DNA of 13,574 nt, from positions 1-13,574 of the forward strand of contig NW_025955704.1 in the NCBI RefSeq assembly GCF_022376445.1. The letters are read 5' to 3'. How positions within the stretch are numbered: the stretch's first letter is position 1; each line of letters opens with the position of its first letter. Of the stretch, positions 6,354-13,574 are shown piece after piece. A program made the translations under genes and the position numbers. Below the pieces are notes generated by a model. The model was not told the origin of the DNA. It saw nothing but the letters and a program-made list of their open reading frames with translations, and ran no database searches. Origin of the DNA: Fomitopsis serialis. Its lineage: Eukaryota; Basidiomycota; Agaricomycetes; Polyporales; Fomitopsidaceae.

Positions 6354-6739
6354 GCTGTTAGGCACTCGGCCTCTCAGCTGGGTAGTCTAAGGTACCCGTT
6401 GGTAGCAGTAGCATCGTCAGCAGAGAAGTCCAAGCTTCCTGTCCGAGAACGGTCAGTAGATTGGGCCGGGTTCTCTGTGTGCGTTTTGGAAGGTCAGTAG
6501 AAAGGGTACACGTTGTCTCACAGGACGTACGAGGTTACCGTGGTAAGCGTATATATATTTCGGTGGAGATACAAGATTTAACGGAGGTACCATTGTAAGG
6601 GCAAGAGGCGCGGGTCATCGAGGGAGCTATATCGTTCATTGTATGCGTACATGATCAGAGAGTCATAGGTATATCGGCAGCGGTGCGTAGACTCGGGGGA
6701 TGGCTCAGGACGCCGAGCAAACTTGCGCGTTGCTGCTCG
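6354..6739 (-). other. Inter-ORF region of the LINE
   Basis: About 390 bases separate the ORF1 stop (6740-6742) from the possible ORF2 ATG. No long frame is open on either strand. It contains the direct repeat GGTCAGTAGA (6450-6459 and 6492-6501) and an AT-rich patch GTATATATATTT near 6549-6560. I see no gene here. Confidence 0.5.
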
Positions 6740-9391
6740 TTAGTTGGCGCTACCACCGCGACGACCACGGCCGTTTCCTCGTCCACGGCCGCCTCTGCCA
6801 CCGCGTCCGCCTCTGCCTCCTCGGCCTTGTTGGTCCTGGTTCTGCGACCGGCGATCGGTTGCTAGGGCTTCACGGACGTCCGCAAGGGAGGGCCCATTCC
6901 ATCCGGGGGTCGTCGGGACCGTGCATGCATGCGTGGGATGGTCTATAGAATGACAGAATAAGCAGTAGAAGACGCGGGTGACCAACTCGGGAGGGCCAGC
7001 ATACGGGCTGCGAACGTGAAGCCGCGTATGCGTTCGCGGAAGCAGAGCCATTCGGTAGCGTCGGCGGTCGGCGATTCCATGTAGAGGAACGCGATCGTTC
7101 TTCCTCGTCGTCGCGCGAGTCCCGGATGGAGATCAACTTGACCCGGACCGAGTCTATGATGCAGCGATGCGCCTCCCCTATCGTGAGGTGACGCCATCTT
7201 CCGCCCGTACGGATGTCGATGGTTAGGAGTGCGCGAACGTATTGGTAGAGGTCTGGACTCATCATCCCCTTCTGGAAGCTCTCCTTCAGTCCATCTACCG
7301 TCGGCGGTACGCACAGCCGTTCAGGGTGCCGGAAGGAGGCTAGGAAGGTGGGTGGGACAGAGTCAGATGAGACGACGCCGAAAGTTCCCTCGGCGGTAGA
7401 GACCCATCCCTCGCGTAGCAAGCGGTCCCGTTGTTCAATGGTTAGGTTCCCGACGCGGTAGTACGTTGGGCTGGAGTTGGGCTTCGTAGGCGGCACGGCG
7501 GCGATAGGTTGGGTGATGCTAGCAGTCGGTATAGCGAGGGAGATACGTAGGATGTTGTCCGCAGTACAGAGTCTACCGAAGTTCCCTTTGTCGTGCGCTC
7601 CGCGCCCCGGGAAGTGGATGAAGACGTGGTGGTCCGTCGCCTTCCGCCATTCGTCTGCTTGCGAGGGCGCCACGTTCCGGTATGCCAGGTCAAAATCCGC
7701 GCCCTGGATGCGCGGCCAGCCTTCGGGAGGCGTGCGCGTCATCGTGATTGGTTGTGACGCTCCTGGTGCTGGCGCGAGGGGCTGTATGGGTCCTGCGGGA
7801 GCAGGGAAGTTCGGGACGGGCCCGGGGCGTAATGGACGGGGTGCGGGTGGAGTACCGAGGGTGAGCGCGGCCTGCGGGGCCCGAAGCGAGCGTCTTCTTC
7901 CTCTCGTGTCTGGGCAGGCGGGGCGGGTGCGGGTGAGAGGGGAATGGGTCGGCTAGACACGGAGCGCGGCGCCCTACTGGCTGCCTCGATTTCCAGCATC
8001 TGTCGGCCTAATGCGTAGAGTGTGGGTGAGTTCGCGTCGCCCTGTCGTACAGCTATGTACGCACTCATATCGACTCTTCAGGTGTGGTGCTACGCGGGCC
8101 TGCCCTGCGCCGGGGAGGCTCACTGGACGTCTCGATCCTCGACGGACCCGCTTGCTCAGGTGCCGGCGGGTATGCAAAGGCGCTCGCATTCTCGTATAGA
8201 TCTGTCCGTGGGATGAGGATTTGGGTAGAGTTACGCATTTGTAGCTACACACCTTCAACGTCGCCCTCGTGGAGGGCCGTGGTACGACTTAGGTATTGGT
8301 GCTCGCGACGGGAGTCGTCCGGGTAGATGATGCGTGTCGAGTAGGATCCGTCCGACGCTCGACGAGCGTAAGGAAAGCTCGGCCGGTCGTCGTCACGTCT
8401 CGTCGCGCCGGACTCATAGTCTAAACTGATGGGCCGCCCATAGATTTCAGGGTCCCGCATGTCGACGTCGGAGGTGGTGGTCGCCGGTGGGTCGTCGCGG
8501 TCGTCGTCGAGGCCCGGGGACGCCTCGTAGCGCGGGAAGCCCATCATTTCCCCGATGTCAACCACGTACCGAGTCTGCTTTTCGGGGTCAGTCGTCAAGG
8601 GTGCGTCTTGGGTGCGAGTCGTCGCTCCGGTCCCCGCATAGTCCCCGTCAACGTCCGTGGAGACCCGGCGCCGCTTGCGCATGTCGCTAGTCGAGCGCTG
8701 GGGAGGGTCAGGCGTCTGGACGACTGCAGCGGCTGGCACCACCGAGCTTGGCAGCCCCTTCCCTACACTCGCTGGTGCTTTGCCTGCGGCCTTCGCGCTC
8801 TTTTTCGATCGTTGCTTTTTGTTCTTTACCTTTGCCACTATCTGTTGCTTGTCAGAGCGGGTGCGTCGTAAGGCCAGAGCGTTCAGTTCGAGGTCTTCCT
8901 CCTCTTCGAAGGTACGTCAGTTGAGTCTCAGACGGCATGCGCAAAAAAGGGGGGCGCGGTATGCGTACCTTTTATTGTCACCTCGGTGGTCGTGGCGTCG
9001 ACGTTTATGACCTCCGGTTGCATCTGGGTAGACTCCGCAGTGGTGGGCCCCTCGCGTTCGGCCGCGTCGCTATGTTTCGTCGGTGCAGCGGCCTTCGCGT
9101 TCGCCTTCTTCAGTGCGAGGAGAGCCGGAGGCGTCGCAGGACGGGACGCCATACCTGCGTAGGAGACACCCGTAAGGCTCGGCGGCGAGGCGACTCTGGG
9201 GGAGTCCAGGGGTTGGGGGTGCCAGAGGAGAGGGGCTCGGCGTTGACGCGTTTGTTGGGGGACTTGACGAGGGAGGCGGCGCGCAGACGTTCGATGTAGG
9301 GATCAGGTAGGGTTTTACAATCGTCGGTCGCATTAGCAGTCCCATTGTTAGGAGTCAAGGTTGGGGAGACGGGGCGGGAAGGCTGGTGCAT
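6740..9391 (-). pseudogene. LINE ORF1 remnant with zinc knuckle and RGG tail
   Basis: The reading passes through several minus-strand frames. One starts at ATG 9391 (MHQPSRPVSPTLTP) and runs to about 9170. The next holds MASRPATPPALLALKK (ATG 9152). Then from about 8920 an EEEEDLELNALALRR stretch leads into a lysine-rich, probably nuclear-localising segment and an acidic disordered region to 8245. From ATG 8068 a proline-rich piece reaches 7739. The frame from ATG 7742 gives the folded ORF1 core (EGWPRIQGADFDLAYRN, with YYRVGNLTIEQRDRLLREG and a WVSTAEGTF motif), which I recognise from LINE ORF1/gag-like proteins of Agaricomycetes. Two more frame changes lead to the knuckle and a Gly-Arg-rich tail ending at TAA 6740-6742. 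ORF1 proteins bind the element RNA. At least five frame changes make this copy non-functional. An intron between 8245 and 8068 is possible but unproven. Confidence 0.7.
6923..6964 (-). other. CX2CX4HX4C zinc knuckle of ORF1
   Basis: The minus strand encodes CLFCHSIDHPTHAC, a retroviral-type zinc knuckle that binds nucleic acid. It is followed by TVPTTPGW, and a downstream run of about 20 Gly/Arg-rich residues (6743-6830) is a likely second RNA-binding segment. All four metal ligands are intact. Confidence 0.85.
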
Positions 9392-9400
9392 GATGGCAGA

Positions 9401-9571
9401 AAGTCGACAGGAGTTGTCAGATATCTGAGGATTCTGGGATGGCTGTGAGCGTAGCCCCAGGGTCCCTTTTATCCTCATGGCGGGCTCATGGCGCATGCCG
9501 TTCTCGCAGTTGTCAGGATGCTGTGATGGTGAGGGAATGCCCATCTAGGGCTCCATTCTCGCGGTTGTCAG
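9401..9571. repeat. GTTGTCAG repeats upstream of LINE ORF1
   Basis: TTCTCGCAGTTGTCAG (9501-9516) and TTCTCGCGGTTGTCAG (9556-9571) are near-identical 16-mers 55 bp apart, and a shorter third copy (GAGTTGTCAG) is at 9411-9420. They may be remnants of the LINE 5' leader, where tandem units can carry promoter activity, but that is inference. Confidence 0.45.
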
Positions 9572-11163
9572 ACTATTGGTTTGTCGTCTCTCGTCTCGTA
9601 GGAGTTAGGACGGTGCGTCGCTAACCTACCATGGTTCTTTGGTCGGGTCCGTTTGACGTTCGTGTCAGCGCTCTCGTTTACGTTGTTTTTCGTTCCTGGC
9701 GGGCGCGATGAGTCGTTCCCGTGCGGTAGGCGGGAGGTTAGGTGGTGGCGCTCTGTTTCACGGGGGCTCAGTGCCGGCATCGTTTCCGGGTGTCTTGCTT
9801 CCCTGAGGGCGTAGGAGGGGAAGGCCACATTAGCTAGGTCTCCGCCCGGTATGTTCATTGTCTGCAGGGAACTGGAGCGATGTCAGTCGACTGGAATACA
9901 TTCTGTGGGTGTCCCTACCCGCCCGGAGTGTGTTCTACTGATCTTTCCTTCACTCATACAGCGCAGTAAATCTCTGTCACTTGCGTGTCGGACCATCTCT
10001 GTTTGCGGGCCGGGAGTGTTCTTTCGCTTTCAGTCGCGCTTCGTCTAGTCCAGGGTCCGCTCTTTATGGATAGATGTCGTATTTCCGCACCGGTGGAGGC
10101 TTGCATGGTGACGCAGCTCGTTGGTGCCTCGGCGACGTTCGCGTCGTGGGTTTTGTACGAGATATATTCGGCTTGCGTGGGATCGCGTTCTCTACCTAGG
10201 CGGGTGAGGGGATTATGTCCTGTTTCGGTGCGTCCAGTCCAGAGTGGTGCTAGTCGCTCCGCTCGATTTTGACGGGTCTGCGATCTCCGCGGCGTCTGTA
10301 TTTTGTTCGTTTGATCGTTTGATCGGCTTCTTAGAACGCGCTACTTGCTTGGTTGTGTGGTTTGGGCCGTCGTCTCCGCGGTCTCTTCCGGACAGCTAGT
10401 GCGCTTGGCGGTACCTGTCACCGGACTCCATCTATGACGTCGGTTTTTCAGCCTTTCGGGACGTCCGATTTCCTCCTCGTGCATGGGCTTCGCTTGTGCA
10501 CAGAGAGTGTCCTCTTTCGTGTCGTTAGAGTCGGAACTTGTGTTGCGCTGTCGTGCTGCATGGTGGTGACGGCCTCGTGAGACGCGGTGTCCATCTATCC
10601 CGTACCTGGTAGTGTTAACTCTATCAGAGTTTACTTAGTGTGAACGTATGTAACACGGCTGGGCGTGTGAGGATACGGCCGTGTAGTGCCTTATTCGTTG
10701 CGTGGTTCCTGTTCGCATTGGGACATCTTCTATCACAGCCTTTGCCTGGGCTCCGCGTTTGGCGCTGTCTTTCAGCGTCCTGGCACTATGGCAGCTCGGC
10801 TAGTATGGTAGTGACAAGACATACCGGGTGATCCTAATAATTCTTTCACCCAGCATCTTCAGGGTCTTACCGGTCCTTCTTGGACTGAGTGCTTCATCTT
10901 ATCTGAGTATAGTTATGCTGGCAGGTTGCTGCTTCCCTCGTCGACGGCAGAGTTTTGCGATGTCGGGATGTTCATAGGCGCCATGATGTGTGGCGCATTG
11001 TGTGTGTCAGATCGTTCGGGGGAGTACTGTACATTAGTCAACTCTGATCGATTTCTATATTTGGGTCGCCCCGCGTGCGTCTGTCTCTCCGTGTCTACCG
11101 CGCTTTATCGGCCGGTAGGGTTCACAATGGCCCGTCATTTCATACACCTCCTTCCGCCGTGTT
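9572..11163. other. Long stretch without a supportable gene
   Basis: Nearly 1.6 kb shows only short frames. One minus ORF (9568-9858, ATG 9858) is 96 codons and unrecognised. Another minus-strand piece near 10400-10240 reads protein-like and basic (ARSKKPIKRSNEQNTD) but has a stop upstream and downstream. Both could be worn remnants of a further element. A TTTGATCG tandem lies near 10310-10325. The plus strand is rich in T and G, and nothing identifiable was found. Confidence 0.4.
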
Positions 11164-11643
11164 TCATGGGCGGTCGTCCTCGGAGTCGAACTCATACGGG
11201 CTTTCAGCGCTGTCGCATAATACGGGGTCGTGCGCGAGGAGGCGGTGGGGCGGCGGGTTATGCGGTAGAAAGGTATAGAGTTGGGTGTGGATATGACTCT
11301 CGTCACGTGTGAGTCTGGACCATGAGGTTGGGACCCGGATCGCGCATGCCGTTGGGCCGCCCGTGAGGAGCCACGTGATCCAATGACGTTGGATGTCCGT
11401 CGTGTTCTCGACCCGGCCGACACCGGTCCGTAGGTCTCCGGCGACGAGGATGATGGGCAGTCCTCTTTCGACCTGACAGACCGGGCGCTCTTCCACTACC
11501 CACGTTAAGACAGTTCCGTTCCTCTCTGGGGTCCCCTCCACTTGGATAGTAACTGCGATGGACTCGGGCATTGAGAGTTGCAGTGTGGGGAGAGATGGGG
11601 GAACGGCGTGGATGGTGAGAATGGATAAGAAGAAGGTGACCAT
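11164..11643 (-). CDS. Hypothetical protein, 159 codons
   Basis: An ATG at 11641-11643 opens a clean frame ending in TGA at 11164. A second in-frame ATG after 24 codons (MPESIAVTIQVEGTPERNG) gives a 135-residue alternative. The first version starts with a hydrophobic stretch (MVTFFLSILTIHAVPP) that could be a weak signal peptide. The body has mixed hydrophobic and charged residues (VLTWVVEERPVCQVERGLP, IILVAGDLRTG), unlike the low-complexity ORF to the left, and ends in an acidic tail (FDSEDDRP). I do not recognise the family. It sits alone, with no repeat boundary seen. It could be a single-exon host gene, one exon of a larger gene, or chance; GC-rich DNA yields long spurious frames. Confidence 0.35.
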   Translation of the reverse strand: MVTFFLSILTIHAVPPSLPTLQLSMPESIAVTIQVEGTPERNGTVLTWVVEERPVCQVERGLPIILVAGDLRTGVGRVENTTDIQRHWITWLLTGGPTACAIRVPTSWSRLTRDESHIHTQLYTFLPHNPPPHRLLAHDPVLCDSAESPYEFDSEDDRP

Positions 11644-12066
11644 GCTCTGAATTGGCGTAGTTTGGCCACAGGAGTTTCTTGGTGGTGTTGGGCCTCCCGC
11701 TTGGATGCTGTCGCCAGCCTTGTTGTGGGCGGCATGGTGTGTCGCGCTTGTTGGGCATACAGGTGAGGTTCAATTTATACAGACGGAAGAACGACGAGCG
11801 TTTACATTTTGAAGTCCTGATGCCAGTAACGGCATTTGATACGGTTCAAGCGGCCTAACGTAATTATTCATGGGGAAGCGCTCAGGGTACAGGGAGTGTG
11901 GGGTGTGAAGGAACACATTCATTCTATGCTGGTAGAAAGAGCGGCAGGTATTGGGACGGAATGTCATTTCATCGTCTCGGAGGGATCCATCATTCCATCG
12001 AGGCTGACTTTGGGTTGAGGTGGCGTTGTGTTTGGTGGTATTTGCTAAGTGGCGCCCGTCTGGGCA
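11644..12066. other. Intergenic stretch
   Basis: No supported gene. The plus-strand frame from 11898 begins with GTG and has an unlikely composition, so it was not accepted. The region may hold the promoter of the minus-strand hypothetical gene (start 11643), but no clear core element is visible. Confidence 0.4.
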
Positions 12067-12082
12067 GCGACCCGAGGGTCGC
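12067..12082. repeat. Perfect 7-bp hairpin
   Basis: Arms GCGACCC / GGGTCGC around GA. It is isolated from the large hairpin field but similar in style, and lies about 230 bp before the structured cluster at 12312-12465. Confidence 0.8.
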
Positions 12083-12311
12083 CGAGGAAAGGGGTATCAT
12101 GGGCGTCTCGGTGGGCGTCTCAATGCGTGGTCAGGCGCCCTTGGACGCTGTGCGCAGCTCAGTGGTCGCTGTCTGCAGCGTAGGGGAACTGTGGGCTCGA
12201 ATGGGAGCATGTATAGTCTCTCTGTCGGTGCTCTGGCACTGCCTGGGTAAGTCAGGGCATGGACGTCTCGGTTTAGCTCGACTTTTAGGGATGGATTGGG
12301 TTCTGTGACCC

Positions 12312-12476
12312 GGATGAAGCAAATCTTCATCCCGGCTGTATCGCTGAACAGCGATGAACAGACCTTATAGCGCATGTTGGTTTCATCCCATAGGGACTAC
12401 TCACCCCCCGGACCACGAGAAGGTCTGCGCAGGGCTCGTCGACGACGAGGCCCTCCCGGGGGGTGGCTGATTTTTT
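12312..12476 (+). ncRNA. Candidate structured RNA: three stems followed by T6
   Basis: Three stems follow one another: 12312-12332 (arms GGATGAAG / CTTCATCC, loop CAAAT), 12340-12355 (ATCGCTG / CAGCGAT, loop AA), and a large nested stem. In the last, CACCCCCCGG (12402-12411) pairs perfectly with CCGGGGGGTG (12456-12465) and encloses an inner hairpin at 12431-12454 (AGGGCTCGTC with GACGA and GCCCT, one bulge). Five bases after the outer stem comes TTTTTT (12471-12476), which on the plus strand would suit RNA polymerase III termination. No A or B box, snRNA or snoRNA signature was recognised; a CTGA at 12467-12470 and a GATGA at 12353-12357 are too short to call box C/D. It may instead be a terminator-like or repeat-derived structure. 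Confidence 0.35.
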
Positions 12477-12772
12477 CATTCTTGGCTAGTATGCATTGTT
12501 GCTTTCATCTGTCTCGAATTTTATTTGTGCCGGGTTTTCATGAAATGACTCAGGCCTGACTCGGATCTGGTCGCGGATTACTTATACTGCGCAGGTGCAC
12601 GAGACCTTGGTGTTCAGAACACGATCCTGGCCGGACTGATCATACCCGGGCCGTTCTTATGAGGCCGAGTCACCCGTAAGCACATCGCCAATCTCGCAGC
12701 TGTTCTCAGTTGCAGACCATACTTACCGTGCTCCCCACTTGTAGGAGACCACACAGTTAACCCGAGTTGCTC
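12477..12772. other. Upstream region of the acetyltransferase gene
   Basis: About 300 bases precede the ATG at 12773. GTAAGC at 12676 and TTGCAG ending at 12715 could bound a 40-nt leader intron, although no clear branch site is visible. No TATA box is evident. Confidence 0.25.
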
Positions 12773-13574
12773 ATGCGAACGACCATGACCGGTACACTGT
12801 CGATGTTCCGTGTGGAGGAACGCGATTATCCTCGACTACACGGTCTCCTCTCGCCATATCTCCCCCAATCTCTCACGATTCTGGGACATCACGAACAACA
12901 TATAGATCAACTATCGAGCATGCCGATCTGGGCATCTTTCCCCATAACACAGCCGCCACCTGCGCTCTTCGCACTGTTCGTACTGGGTACACAGACCGCT
13001 GGGTACCAATCGCGATTGTTCTGTTCCGCCGAAACATTTCCTGATCAGCCTACACCGGAGCAGGAGGCTTTCGTCGCATCATTCATGGAGGCCAGTCTGC
13101 GCGCCGCATTTGAAGAGTTCGCAGAGACATGCCCAGTCGGAGCGATCGGTAAAGAATCTGGTCTCTTGGTCGGCTCCATCCACGAGAAATGGCACAGCTG
13201 TCTCCGTGCGCTCCCCTACGCAGTCAAGCATTCGCCGTGTCGCAAAGTGTTATTGCCTCCATCGGCAGCACGAGCATTCGCGGAGGGCGCGCGAGACGAT
13301 CATCTACCCCCAGGGGCGCGAGTGACACGGCTGGAGAAAGGAGATGTGGCGATGATCTTGCAGTACAACAAGATCTCGCGCCCTACGGGATACGTAGAAA
13401 GCAGACTCGAACAATCGGTGTGCATTCGTGCGCCGGGTCCGGATGGCGAGGAGGTGCCTGTGGCCTGGATCATCGTGCATGCGGACTCGAGTCTCGGCGG
13501 ACTCCATGTCATTAGAGGCATTCCAGCGTCGCGGGCTCGGTAGCGAACTCATGCGTCGGATCGTTGCGCTGCGA
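12773..13574 (+). pseudogene. GNAT/GLYAT-like N-acetyltransferase, partial, with frame break
   Basis: The in-frame ATG at 12773 (MRTTMTGTLSMFRVEERDYP) is preferred; a second ATG lies at 12785. The frame is open to TAG 13541-13543. The N-terminal half has a YPRLHGLLSPYLPQSLTILG pattern typical of fungal GLYAT-like proteins. The C-terminal half contains RLEKGDVAMILQYNKISRP and EVPVAWIIVHADSSLGGLHV, the central strands of the FR47-like GNAT fold. The acetyl-CoA loop is not in this frame: in the next frame, from 13521, it reads FQRRGLGSELMRRIVALR and runs off the edge. Removing one base around 13510-13520 would bring the loop to the usual distance from GGLHV, so a one-base insertion (real or a sequencing error) is the simplest explanation. 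GNAT enzymes transfer acetyl or acyl groups from CoA; the substrate cannot be read. If the break is an assembly error, the gene is intact. Confidence 0.65.

Larger units (their letters stand above)
4581..9400 (-). mobile_element. Degenerate Tad1-like non-LTR retrotransposon (LINE), 3' part missing
   Basis: The element reads right to left: an N-terminally disordered ORF1 (about 9391-6740), a roughly 390-bp inter-ORF region, and ORF2 (about 6353-4581) beginning with an AP-like endonuclease. It ends abruptly at 4581, after the linker that precedes reverse transcriptase in this family, exactly where the putative LTR starts. LINE copies are normally truncated at the 5' end, so loss of the 3' half while the 5' half remains suggests interruption or later deletion. 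Both ORFs carry many single-base indels and some in-frame stops, so the copy is dead. The 5' boundary is approximate. Confidence 0.75.

Noticed and set aside
7477..7956. Plus-strand ORF of 159 codons
   Set aside because: Antisense to the ORF1 core domain; Gly/Arg-rich composition is typical of a shadow frame.
11898..12308. Plus-strand ORF of 136 codons
   Set aside because: It begins with GTG, has a Trp/Cys/Gly-rich unlikely composition and no recognisable motif.
12097..12375. Minus-strand ORF of 92 codons with an ATG
   Set aside because: It overlaps the hairpin cluster, ends in an Arg/Pro run and shows no domain; the evidence is too weak.
12715..12745. ATACTTACC resembling the 5' end of U1 snRNA
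   Set aside because: Only nine bases match, the downstream sequence does not resemble U1, and no Sm site with a final stem is in place. Probably chance.

Overview
The window looks like repeat-rich nuclear DNA of a filamentous basidiomycete fungus. This is inferred from a decayed Tad1-type non-LTR retrotransposon whose ORF1 is of a style common in mushroom-forming fungi, from an LTR-like end that starts TGTAACGG, and from a eukaryotic GNAT/GLYAT-like acetyltransferase gene. No rRNA, tRNA, CRISPR array or prokaryotic operon is visible. The given ORFs partly start at GTG or TTG, so starts were re-derived from real ATG codons where possible.

Layout. (1) Positions 1-4249, minus strand: one very long, GC-rich, low-complexity reading frame of at least 1,400 codons that leaves the left edge. 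It has a short coiled-coil-like N-terminus (ATG at 4249) and then a long disordered, repetitive body in several overlapping frames. Its DNA contains more than 50 short inverted repeats (arms mostly 6-14 bp, loops mostly 1-8 nt), about one per 60-80 bases. Related hairpins recur as families, and several copies carry compensating changes in both arms. This is the most unusual feature of the window. (2) Positions 4250-4580: upstream region of that gene, including a putative 192-bp LTR (4389-4580). (3) Positions 4581 to about 9400, minus strand: a LINE relic with ORF1 (RGG-rich, CX2CX4HX4C knuckle) and an ORF2 that keeps the AP-endonuclease region but stops before the reverse transcriptase, exactly where the putative LTR begins. 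(4) Positions about 9400-11160: no supported gene; a small repeat cluster lies in what may be the LINE 5' leader. (5) Positions 11164-11643, minus: an intact hypothetical ORF. (6) Positions 12067-12476: hairpins ending in a nested stem followed by T6, possibly a structured RNA. (7) Position 12773 to the right edge, plus: an acetyltransferase gene with a one-base frame break just before its acetyl-CoA loop.

Interpretation. An LTR-type element with a hairpin-packed gag-position ORF appears to have inserted into an older LINE. Hairpins also occur, more sparsely, in the LINE and at 12067-12465, so a genome-wide inverted-repeat-generating or arm-correcting process competes with RNA-structure selection as the explanation. 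All family assignments are by reading motifs; no database search was possible.
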